Source: a candidate division WWE3 bacterium GW2011_GWB1_41_6 (GTDB lineage Bacteria; Patescibacteriota; WWE3; UBA101185; UBA10185). Taken from it: a stretch of DNA of 43,840 nucleotides. Both the position numbers and the translations under genes were made by a program. Of the stretch, positions 28,471 through 36,586 are shown piece after piece. Where the stretch lies: positions 11,144-54,983 of the forward strand of contig LCBS01000002.1 in assembly GCA_000997355.1 (NCBI GenBank), written 5' to 3'. The notes beneath the pieces were generated by a model. The model did not search any database. It was not told where the DNA came from and saw only the letters and a list, made by a program, of their open reading frames with translations. Positions within the stretch are counted from its first letter, which is position 1, and every line of letters begins with the position of its first letter.

Positions 28471-28485
28471 TGTTATACTAAAAAT
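28471..28485 (+). promoter_or_regulatory. Extended -10 (TGtTATACT) 6 nt before ATG of the TPR gene
   Basis: TG 28471-28472, TATACT 28474-28479, aaaaat, ATG 28486. Confidence 0.65.
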
Positions 28486-29163
28486 ATGGATAAAGGCAGT
28501 ATTGAACACGCAAAAGAGTTAATGGAAAATGGTTGGAAACACCGTGAGGAGTTAAAGTTCGGGGAAGCTGAAACTTTGCTCGAACAAGCAAAAACAATTT
28601 TTATGGAAAATGAGGATTGGTTCAACTACACTGAAACCCTGAACCATCTAGCGTACCTGCATAAACTGAAAGCATCTCAAGAGCTACAAATAGCTGAGAA
28701 ATTTGCTACCGAGTCGTATAATACCGCACGCGAAAAAGGTTCAAAGGAAATACACGCCTTGCGGGCAGTAATAAGTATTTTAGAAAGCCGTGGTATGTTT
28801 GAAAATGCTATTCCCTACACAAAAAAATACATTGAACTGCAGGGTGGTCCTGGTTCTAAAGGAGATATTGAATCACATCTTGCCAATTTTCTACTAAGAA
28901 CAGGAAAGTCTGAGGAGGCATTGGAAACGGTAAACAAAGCTATAGCCAATATTGAAGCGGGTTGGGAGTCGGAACGTGAACCTCACAGGAGTGTGTGGAA
29001 GTCCAAAGCTTTGACCGTAAAAGCCTTGATCTTGTTCAATTCCGGTCAAAAAGAAGAAGCGCTTAAACTAGTAGATGAGGCTTGGGAACTGGCAAAAGAA
29101 CAAAAACTTATAACGCGGCTAAGTCAGATAAAAAGTGTAAGAGAAATGATTGTAAGTTCTTAA
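28486..29163 (+). CDS. TPR-repeat protein
   Basis: Start taken at MDKGSIEHAKELMENGW (28486); repeated helical hairpins (WFNYTETLNHLAYLHKL..., GDIESHLANFLLRTGKSEEALETVNKAIANIE, ALTVKALILFNSGQKEEALKLVDEAWELAKEQ). Confidence 0.75.
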   Translation: MDKGSIEHAKELMENGWKHREELKFGEAETLLEQAKTIFMENEDWFNYTETLNHLAYLHKLKASQELQIAEKFATESYNTAREKGSKEIHALRAVISILESRGMFENAIPYTKKYIELQGGPGSKGDIESHLANFLLRTGKSEEALETVNKAIANIEAGWESEREPHRSVWKSKALTVKALILFNSGQKEEALKLVDEAWELAKEQKLITRLSQIKSVREMIVSS

Positions 29164-29171
29164 ACTTACTA

Positions 29172-30386
29172 CTACCCTTCCAGTAATAAAATCTCCAACT
29201 TTGAGATATTTTCACCAATATCGAACAATTTTCCGGCTCTTAGTGAAGCGACCTCACCTAATTTTATTCTAAGTACCGGATCCCCTAACAGCCTTTCAAT
29301 CTCTGTCGCTATTGCTACGGGGTCCCGTTGAGGTACTATTATACCGGTATGGCCGTGCTCTATAAGATCTTTCATACTCCCCGCTTCAGTGGCAATAACA
29401 GGAATCCTGTGCATGGCAGCCTCAATTACTACCGTTGGAACACCGTCCGCATCCCCTTCCCCGGTTTCAATACTTGGAAGTACAAAAATGTCCGCTTTAG
29501 CATAGAATCTGCTTACCTCATCGTGAGGAAGGCCTGAACCTTTGCCATCGATGTATACAGTATCAACCAGTTCCTTTTTCTTTATGAGATCAACCAAACC
29601 TTCGTATAAAGGCCCCGGTCCTATGATATGAACTTCGTGAACAACACCGGATTTTTTTAATATAGCAGACGCTTCGATAAGATACTTCAACCCTTTCTTC
29701 TCCACAAGCCTGGCAACGGATAATATAATCGGTCTTTGCCCTTCAACCTTGTCTTCATCAGACCCGTGCTCGGTAATTTCCACACCATGGTACAACTTAC
29801 GAACTTTATTCAGTGACTCCCCGCCTGCCACGCTTACGAACTTGTCGTAAGCATATGTGTTGCAAATCGTAATGAACTTAGCCTTCTCAGCCTTTTCTTT
29901 TAGTAAAGTTCCTTCAACGAATACATCACGTGCGTGTCCGGAAATGCTAAATGGTATTCTTAATATCTCTGATGCAATCATAACTACAGTGGACGGATCT
30001 GATAGGAAATGGACGTGTATATGATCGGGATGAAACTGTTCGATCAGATATGTGTAACCAAGCGACTTTAAGAAAAGATAAAGTCTTGAGGCAAAATTAT
30101 GGGAAGAATCTCTTTTTACCAGATTCCACGCTGAGAGAACACTATGCGTATTCTTGAATAAATAACCCAGCGCTTTATAGCAGGCGTGCATGTTCAACCT
30201 CCTGTAATCAGTAATACCTATTACCCCGTCTGAAGCCTTACCTGAAGCCTTCTGCAAAGAAAATACACGGATATCCAGATTCCCCAACTCAATTAATTTA
30301 CGCACTTCACGTTCGATAAATGTTTCCGTGAGCCGGGGAAACTCCGGTATGAAATAAAGTATTTTCTTTTTAGCTATCTTGTCCAT
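29172..30386 (-). CDS. GT4 family glycosyltransferase (colanic-acid-GT-like)
   Basis: FIPEFPRLTETFIEREVRKL, HIHVHFLSDPSTVVMIASEILRIPFSISGHARDVF, FVLPSIETGEGDADGVPTVVIEAAMHRIPVIATEAGSMKDLIEHGHTGIIV. Confidence 0.92.
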   Translation of the reverse strand: MDKIAKKKILYFIPEFPRLTETFIEREVRKLIELGNLDIRVFSLQKASGKASDGVIGITDYRRLNMHACYKALGYLFKNTHSVLSAWNLVKRDSSHNFASRLYLFLKSLGYTYLIEQFHPDHIHVHFLSDPSTVVMIASEILRIPFSISGHARDVFVEGTLLKEKAEKAKFITICNTYAYDKFVSVAGGESLNKVRKLYHGVEITEHGSDEDKVEGQRPIILSVARLVEKKGLKYLIEASAILKKSGVVHEVHIIGPGPLYEGLVDLIKKKELVDTVYIDGKGSGLPHDEVSRFYAKADIFVLPSIETGEGDADGVPTVVIEAAMHRIPVIATEAGSMKDLIEHGHTGIIVPQRDPVAIATEIERLLGDPVLRIKLGEVASLRAGKLFDIGENISKLEILLLEG

Positions 30387-31749
30387 TTTTTAGCAACGCT
30401 GAGGGAACCGTTGACTCACTAGGTTCGTCAACCTTATCCAATCCATTGGTTCTTTTTCCTACGGCAAAGTAAACAAAGCCGTAATCCTGAACTTTCTCTT
30501 TATCAAGCAAGTTCCTGCCATCGAATATCACTTTTTGTTTTACCAGCGGTTTAACACGTTCCGGATCAAGATTAGCAAACTCCTTCCACTCTGTAAGTAT
30601 CAAAACCGCGTCTGAACCTTCTATTGCTTCATATTTGTCATGGCAGTAAACAATGTTCGCATCGCCAAGAACTTTTTTGGCATTTGCCGTCGCTTCAGGA
30701 TCATAAGCCCTTATCTTTGCACCCATTCCTCTAAGGTCTCTGATCACCTCAATCGACACGGATTCCCTGATATCATCAGTATCCCCTTTGAAAGCCATTC
30801 CCAGACACGCTAGGGTCAATCCTGACAGATTCTCACCAAACATCTTAGTAATTTTCTTAAGGAAATATTTTTTCTGAAGTTTGTTTACCTCCATAACGCC
30901 CCGCAAAAGCTTAAAATCATAAGCCTGGTCGGTTGACGTCCGGTACAGCGCGGCTACATCCTTAGGAAAACAACTCCCCCCATAACCTATGCCCGCGTTA
31001 AGGAAATACTTACCGATCCTTTTATCCAACCCCATCCCATATGAAACGGCAGCTACATCCGCACGGCCGCGTTCACATAACTGAGCCATCTCATTAATAA
31101 ATGAGATCTTTGTGGCAAGGAAAGCATTTGATGCATACTTGATCATCTCTGCAGATCTTAGATCGGTTTCAACGACCGGGGAGTTAAGATGTTCGTAAAG
31201 CTTACTTAATACATCCAAAGCCTTTTTTGAATCGGAACCTATAACGGTCCTATCTGTATTCTGCATATCCTCAACTGACGAACCTTCGCGTAGAAATTCA
31301 GGGTTTGACGCAACATCAAATTCAGCTGAACCTTTTAGATTTTCTTTGATAAGTTTTTTGATCTTCTCATTCGTACCCACCGGCACAGTACTCTTTGTAA
31401 CGATCACTTTATAGTCAGTTAGATTTTGGCCTATTTCACGCGCCACTGCCCAAACAGCCGAAAGATCGGCCGACCCGGTGTCACTCTGAGGCGTTCCTAC
31501 GCAAATAAACACAACTTCCGCGTCTCTCATACCCTCAACAAGTGATGTCGTAAACACAAGCCTCCCTTTTTCAATATTCCTCAAAACAATCTCCGAAAGC
31601 CCCGGCTCAAATATGGGCATCTCGCCTGAGTTTATCGTCTCGATTTTTCTCTCATCTATGTCTACTCCTTTGACAGTGTTCCCCCAATCCGAAAATATTG
31701 CTGCTCCTACCAGACCTACATAACCTGTGCCTATTACACAAATATTCAT
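30370..31749 (-). CDS. ugd: UDP-glucose/GDP-mannose dehydrogenase family (UDP-glucose 6-dehydrogenase)
   Basis: MNICVIGTGYVGLVGAAIFSDWGN (start 31749, SD AGGAGG upstream), VTKSTVPVGTNEKI, NPEFLREGSSVEDM, NAGIGYGGSCFPKDVAAL. Confidence 0.92.
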   Translation of the reverse strand: MNICVIGTGYVGLVGAAIFSDWGNTVKGVDIDERKIETINSGEMPIFEPGLSEIVLRNIEKGRLVFTTSLVEGMRDAEVVFICVGTPQSDTGSADLSAVWAVAREIGQNLTDYKVIVTKSTVPVGTNEKIKKLIKENLKGSAEFDVASNPEFLREGSSVEDMQNTDRTVIGSDSKKALDVLSKLYEHLNSPVVETDLRSAEMIKYASNAFLATKISFINEMAQLCERGRADVAAVSYGMGLDKRIGKYFLNAGIGYGGSCFPKDVAALYRTSTDQAYDFKLLRGVMEVNKLQKKYFLKKITKMFGENLSGLTLACLGMAFKGDTDDIRESVSIEVIRDLRGMGAKIRAYDPEATANAKKVLGDANIVYCHDKYEAIEGSDAVLILTEWKEFANLDPERVKPLVKQKVIFDGRNLLDKEKVQDYGFVYFAVGKRTNGLDKVDEPSESTVPSALLKNGQDS

Positions 31750-31832
31750 ACGGGTATCCTCCTGAGGCAGTGGATGGATTCTCCCATTGGGCAGGTAAAA
31801 CATACCTTCAATAGGTTCGTCCAGATCGAATT

Positions 31833-32585
31833 TTATACTCTGTAAACTCCCTTTAAATCATTTATCCTTATTTTAAGAACGTCACGGGCCATTTTGTAAG
31901 AGTTCTGGAAAAAGTTGAGCCGCATTGTCTTCACAAATGTCCACGTCACAGGCACTTCTTTGATCGAATAGCCTTTTTTCCTGGCGAGAAATAAAACCTC
32001 AACCTCCAGCGCACCGAAGAACGGCTTCTGGGTGATCTCAGCATTGGGACCGTATACTTTTAACATTGAAAAAAGGTCCTTCGCTACGTGTGCTTTGAAC
32101 AGTTTGAATCCGCATTGGGAATCCCTTATACCCGGAAGTGCAACCAACTGCACAAGCCAGTTGAACGCCCTCCCAACCAGATGACGGTAGTAAGGTTCGC
32201 CAATTCTAACCGCTCCGATCCCTTCCCTTGACGCGATTACAATATCAAAATTCTGGTCTATCAACCAAACCGAAAGTTTTTTAAGTTCGTTTATAGGGGC
32301 TGAGAAGTCGGCATCAGCTAAATAGATATAATCCCCACGTGCTTTTTGAACACCGGTGTACAACCCTCCTGCTTTACCCATATGCTGATTCCTTACAAGA
32401 ACTATTTCCAAGTTCGAATACGCATACTCTTCCACAATATCAGCTGTCTTATCGATGCTTCCATCATCAACAACCACAATCTCAAAGGAACTGGAGAATG
32501 TCCTCATAAAATTTAAGGCTTGAGTCAAGGAGGTTGTTATTTTATCAGCTTCGTTGAATGCTGATATTACTATTGAGTATTCCAT
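31833..32585 (-). CDS. GT2 glycosyltransferase (dolichyl-phosphate glucosyltransferase-like)
   Basis: YSIVISAFNEADKITTSLTQAL, VDDGSIDKTADIV, YIYLADADFSAPINEL, DSQCGFKLFKAHVAKDLF. Confidence 0.9.
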   Translation of the reverse strand: MEYSIVISAFNEADKITTSLTQALNFMRTFSSSFEIVVVDDGSIDKTADIVEEYAYSNLEIVLVRNQHMGKAGGLYTGVQKARGDYIYLADADFSAPINELKKLSVWLIDQNFDIVIASREGIGAVRIGEPYYRHLVGRAFNWLVQLVALPGIRDSQCGFKLFKAHVAKDLFSMLKVYGPNAEITQKPFFGALEVEVLFLARKKGYSIKEVPVTWTFVKTMRLNFFQNSYKMARDVLKIRINDLKGVYRV

Positions 32586-32592
32586 AAAAGAA

Positions 32593-33720
32593 TCAGGTAG
32601 CTTTCTTGTTTTTCCAGATAATTTTACTATAAATAGTAAAATTCCACACTAACCCTATCATTACACCTACCATAAATGCGGTGTTAGCAACTAAAAAAGT
32701 ATCCCCAAACGTAGCTATTGAGGTCTTGACCAGCCAACTTCTGAAAATGATCGGCATGTAAGAAAATAATCCATATACAACAAAGCTTTTGATCGTTTTT
32801 GATACGCTGGTTATCCTACGGTCGCCAAACGACCACAGATTGTTGAAAGTAAAAGTTACCACCATAGCGAAGAACCCTGCTGTTGCGCTGGCGTGCTGTG
32901 AAGAAAGCAAGGTAATTCTTAATAAGTTAAATAATCCAAGATCTGTGAATAACCCCAAAAACCCCACTGCCAGAAATTTAATAAAACTTTTATTTTCCCT
33001 TACACTGATCGTAAGCACAACCTTTAATGATTCAATTGGGTTATTTCTTTCCATTTTAGAATCCCCCCGGTCCCTCATCCCAAAAACGATGGGTATTTCT
33101 CTTATCTTTGCCCCAGCCTTATACATTTTATGCAGTAGATCCATTTTATAAGCAAAACCCTGCGATAAAACATCATCAAGATCAATCTTGTCAACGAAAC
33201 CATGCACACGCGACGCTTTGAAACCTGTTGTAAAATCGTTTACCGAAAAGATGCCCAAGACTGCTTTGGAGAACAGGTTTCCACCCACACTTAATAACTT
33301 TCTGTATAATGCCCAGTTCTGAGGTATGCTGCCCCCTTTTGTGAAACGTGACCCTATTACGTAGTCTGCACCGTTATCTATTTCCTGCACCATTCTTAAC
33401 ACATCCGCCGGGTCGTGCTGAAAGTCCGCATCCATCTCAATAAGAACTTCGGCGTCAAGTTCGTTCATAGCTTTTTTAAACGCGTTTGTATAAGCCACAC
33501 CTAAACCTTTTTTTTCTTTCTGAAGCAATAAATGAACAAAAGGGTACTCTAAACTCATTTTGTTAACCGCATCAGCTGTACCGTCAGGAGAGCTATCATC
33601 AACCACTAAAATACCAAATTCGTGCTGGGGCATCTTTTTAAATTCCTCAGCCAACGCCGGTATCAGACGCGTGATATTATCTACCTCGTTGTAAGTAGGT
33701 ATAATTACTATAATTTTCAT
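32593..33720 (-). CDS. Two-domain protein: DPM1-like GT2 plus C-terminal GtrA-like membrane domain
   Basis: IIVIIPTYNEVDNITRLIPAL...MDADFQHDPADVLRM...DFTTGFKASRV; C-terminal IKFLAVGFLGLFTDLGLFNLLR...FFAMVVTFTFNNLWSFGDRR is GtrA-like. Confidence 0.92.
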   Translation of the reverse strand: MKIIVIIPTYNEVDNITRLIPALAEEFKKMPQHEFGILVVDDSSPDGTADAVNKMSLEYPFVHLLLQKEKKGLGVAYTNAFKKAMNELDAEVLIEMDADFQHDPADVLRMVQEIDNGADYVIGSRFTKGGSIPQNWALYRKLLSVGGNLFSKAVLGIFSVNDFTTGFKASRVHGFVDKIDLDDVLSQGFAYKMDLLHKMYKAGAKIREIPIVFGMRDRGDSKMERNNPIESLKVVLTISVRENKSFIKFLAVGFLGLFTDLGLFNLLRITLLSSQHASATAGFFAMVVTFTFNNLWSFGDRRITSVSKTIKSFVVYGLFSYMPIIFRSWLVKTSIATFGDTFLVANTAFMVGVMIGLVWNFTIYSKIIWKNKKAT

Positions 33721-33732
33721 AAAAGCAATTCA

Positions 33733-33990
33733 CTATAAACTCAGGACTGAAAATATAAGAAGAAAGACCAGAGCACCGAAGAGGATATACTCAAAGATCG
33801 TTAGTCTGTTCAATCTTTTTTCCAAAGCATGATGAATTATACCCCAGAGAACGTAGTATAACGAACCTAAGGCAGCCAGAATAAGTTGCGCCCGTGTATC
33901 AAAACGGAAAAGTACAAAAAATACCGAGAGCACACTCAGTCCAAGGGCTAAAAAAGAATAATGTAAAATGTGTTTTTCCTGTTCGGTCAT
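33733..33990 (-). CDS. Small integral membrane protein, 3 predicted TM
   Basis: 85 aa hydrophobic ORF fitting between the GT2-GtrA gene and the CAP gene. Confidence 0.6.
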   Translation of the reverse strand: MTEQEKHILHYSFLALGLSVLSVFFVLFRFDTRAQLILAALGSLYYVLWGIIHHALEKRLNRLTIFEYILFGALVFLLIFSVLSL

Positions 33991-34919
33991 AAGATTTTAC
34001 CCGGCATCATCATTAACAACATACCGACCAAAGTAATCATTAAAAAGCTCAGGTGTGCTAAGCTATGCCCCGTCAACTTAAAAATGGAATGCCTCTTTGA
34101 GTACCAGATATCCAGAAGAAGTAACACGACAATATAAATTACGAATACTAAGCCGATCGCCTTTGATGCCGTAGCAATATCGACCGTCGGTTGGACAACG
34201 GGGTTCTCAATTACTATTTGTTTTTGTATCGGCTCATTCTTTGGATCGGGAACGAGACCCGTATCCTCCAAAACTGTTGCCACACTCTCCAATATCTTAT
34301 TTTCATCCTTGGCACTTGCCACATAAGAACCAGTCCTGCTCTTGCCAAACATCTGCACCACCAAAGTGGTCTCATATCCGTCGAGAACACCGTTCACAAC
34401 CGCAAAACCTATTTCTTCATAATTCTTGTTCATAATGTTTTCTTTATGCGATGATGAATTTACCCAAGCCTGTACAACATCTTTCGATGTATTGAAATTC
34501 TTTGCAAGATTCTCGCCTGCATAGACATAATCATAGTTTTCCCTAAGTATAAAATCCCATGGTTCCGTACCGCTCGGTGATATGTGGGACCAGTAACCTT
34601 CTTTGAACATATCTTCCGCTTTCCTCTTAGCTGCGCTACTCAACGCACTATTTATGCGCAATTCCGTCAGTCCCGACTCCAATCTCTTCTGGTTGGTCAA
34701 ATTTAAGAGATCTTGAGTGGTAATATCCGAAGCGTACCCTAAAACCCCCGGGAAAGTCTTTGAAATAAGCCTAAAACTACCAAAGATTAACACGATCCCC
34801 AGTAAATATGTAAATATTGCAGAATGGGATAGTAAAGTAGCTCTTGTCTTATGATGGGGATGGGGAACAAAATGATGTTTAAAACTATATTCCTTATGGT
34901 TTGGCAGAGTTTTAGACAT
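33987..34919 (-). CDS. CAP/SCP-domain protein with flanking TM segments
   Basis: Start at MSKTLPNHKEYSF (34919); LTNQKRLESGLTELRINSALSSAAKRKAEDMFKEGYWSHISPSGTEPWDFI...YVYAGENLAKNF...AWVNSSSHKENIMNKNYEEIGFAV. Confidence 0.88.
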   Translation of the reverse strand: MSKTLPNHKEYSFKHHFVPHPHHKTRATLLSHSAIFTYLLGIVLIFGSFRLISKTFPGVLGYASDITTQDLLNLTNQKRLESGLTELRINSALSSAAKRKAEDMFKEGYWSHISPSGTEPWDFILRENYDYVYAGENLAKNFNTSKDVVQAWVNSSSHKENIMNKNYEEIGFAVVNGVLDGYETTLVVQMFGKSRTGSYVASAKDENKILESVATVLEDTGLVPDPKNEPIQKQIVIENPVVQPTVDIATASKAIGLVFVIYIVVLLLLDIWYSKRHSIFKLTGHSLAHLSFLMITLVGMLLMMMPGKIL

Positions 34920-34935
34920 TAAAAAAATTATAGCA
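34920..34935 (-). promoter_or_regulatory. Extended consensus -10 (TGcTATAAT) 7 nt before ATG of the CAP gene
   Basis: Minus strand TG-C-TATAAT-tttttta-ATG 34919, directly after the map stop codon. Confidence 0.7.
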
Positions 34936-34938
34936 CCA

Positions 34939-35679
34939 TTAGAAGCTAGTAATAATAACGGGGCCATCCTTTGTCGCAGCGACCGTTTGTTCGAACAAAC
35001 CGGATAGACTTCCATCTGACGTTTTTATTGTCCAATCATCATCATCAACTTCTATTCTTGGACTGCCCCTCTGATATATCACTTCGATTGCCAGTACTAG
35101 CCCTTCCTGAATCAGAGGGCCTTCACCTTTTCGGCCATAGCCGGGAACGAGCGGATCTTCGTGCAATTCCGCACCAACACCGTGTCCTACCAGGTCCCGG
35201 GATACGGAATATCCTACGCTTTCTACCGTACTTTGAATTGCTTGGGAGATATCACCAATCCTATTACCAACTAATAATTTTGAGATCGCGTTGCTCAACG
35301 CTTGTTTGCCCGTATCCAGAAAAACTTTCTCTTTATCGGTACCGACTTCTACCGTATGTGACAAGTCGGTATGAAACCCTTTATAAAGTACCCCAAGATC
35401 GATGCTAACAACATCACCCGTTGTTAGCTCATAATCTGTCGGTATCCCGTGAACGATCCCCTCGTTAACATTTATACAAGTAGCGTAAGAATACCCATCC
35501 ACAGTTTTGAACGACGCCTCCCCGCCCGAATCTATGATATATTGATCGGCTATACGGTCCAATTCGGAAAGTTTAATTCCCGGCTTTATATTTTCCAGCA
35601 CTTTTTTTAAGGCAGTCGATGCAATCACACCACCCTCCCTCATAGTTTCGATATCATTTTTTGTTTTTAACGGAATCAT
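34939..35679 (-). CDS. map: Type I methionine aminopeptidase
   Basis: IPLKTKNDIETMREGGVIAS, CINVNEGIVHGIP, GDVVSIDLGVLYKGFHTDLSHT, GHGVGAELHEDPLVPGYG. Confidence 0.95.
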   Translation of the reverse strand: MIPLKTKNDIETMREGGVIASTALKKVLENIKPGIKLSELDRIADQYIIDSGGEASFKTVDGYSYATCINVNEGIVHGIPTDYELTTGDVVSIDLGVLYKGFHTDLSHTVEVGTDKEKVFLDTGKQALSNAISKLLVGNRIGDISQAIQSTVESVGYSVSRDLVGHGVGAELHEDPLVPGYGRKGEGPLIQEGLVLAIEVIYQRGSPRIEVDDDDWTIKTSDGSLSGLFEQTVAATKDGPVIITSF

Positions 35680-35680
35680 A

Positions 35681-36301
35681 TTAAAGTTTTAGTGCGGAAA
35701 GGACGCTGGAAAACACCTCATCCGGGCTTACTTCCGCATCGATATCCAATACAATACCTTTATCTCTAAAGTAAGTCACAACATTCACCGCATCTTCCCA
35801 CTGCAGCTTGTACCGGCGTTCTACAACTTCCTTGCTATCATCATCTCTTTGGATCAAACTACCACCGCATACATCGCATATCCCTTCTACTTTTGGAGGT
35901 ATATATACAATATTATAAACTTCCCCACAATTACTACACACTCTTCTACTGGTGATTCTTTTAATAGCAGATTCAAGAGAAAGATTCAGAACAAGCACTT
36001 GATCAAATCCCGGGTTAAAGTAATGCAAGTCGATCATCGTCCTCCCCCATCCGTCTAAAATATAACCATTAGAGCAGTCAGGTTCCTTAACCCTTTTTTC
36101 AAGCAACTCTGCCACAATATCCTGCGGAACAAGGCCGCCTGAATCCATTTCTGCCTTTACTTCGTCATACCGGGGATGATTTTCAGGTATGTTTCTGCAC
36201 ACTTGCCCCACTTGTATTAACGGCAATTTCAAACGGTCGCTCAGTTTTTGGCCTACTGTACCTTTTCCGGATGCCGGCGGTCCCATTAAAAGTATTTTCA
36301 T
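35681..36301 (-). CDS. adk: Adenylate kinase family protein with Cys4 zinc LID
   Basis: MKILLMGPPASGKGTVGQKL Walker A; RRVCSNCGEVYN...CDVCGG LID Cys4. Confidence 0.88.
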   Translation of the reverse strand: MKILLMGPPASGKGTVGQKLSDRLKLPLIQVGQVCRNIPENHPRYDEVKAEMDSGGLVPQDIVAELLEKRVKEPDCSNGYILDGWGRTMIDLHYFNPGFDQVLVLNLSLESAIKRITSRRVCSNCGEVYNIVYIPPKVEGICDVCGGSLIQRDDDSKEVVERRYKLQWEDAVNVVTYFRDKGIVLDIDAEVSPDEVFSSVLSALKL

Positions 36302-36564
36302 AGTCCCGGTATCCCAAACTCGCTCATCTGACCACGCATCTGTTTTTCGACTTTCTTATCCACCTGTTTCATGGCATCGTTTATAAGATCGCGTAAAGCT
36401 TTATCTTCCTCTCCTTCGAATATGATTTTTTCTACCCTTTTATCTCCACGGATCAGAACCGTATAGTCACCTTTTTCTTCCTGAACATAAATCTGCTCCA
36501 ACTGTTTCTTCAGGTCATCCTGCATCTTTTTCAGTCTTTTGAGATCTTTTATTTTATCGAACAT
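36298..36564 (-). CDS. YbaB/EbfC-family nucleoid-associated protein
   Basis: 88 aa, coiled N-terminus LKRLKKMQDDLKKQLEQI, central VEKIIFEGEEDKALRDLINDAMKQVDKKVEKQMRGQMSEF; SD AAGGAGG upstream. Confidence 0.72.
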   Translation of the reverse strand: MFDKIKDLKRLKKMQDDLKKQLEQIYVQEEKGDYTVLIRGDKRVEKIIFEGEEDKALRDLINDAMKQVDKKVEKQMRGQMSEFGIPGL

Positions 36565-36586
36565 AGGTCCTCCTTAAGAAATTTGT

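Noticed and set aside
28429-28485. Upstream start of the TPR ORF (MMKTATFINKLYYICYTKN...)
   Set aside because: This extension overlaps the divergent GT4 start and the -10 box; MDKGSIEH at 28486 is the more plausible start.
34971-35408. 145-aa + strand ORF antisense to map
   Set aside because: Lies fully inside the well-supported map gene; low-complexity composition, no motif; antisense artefact. The same applies to other + strand ORFs opposite ribosomal and glycosyltransferase genes.
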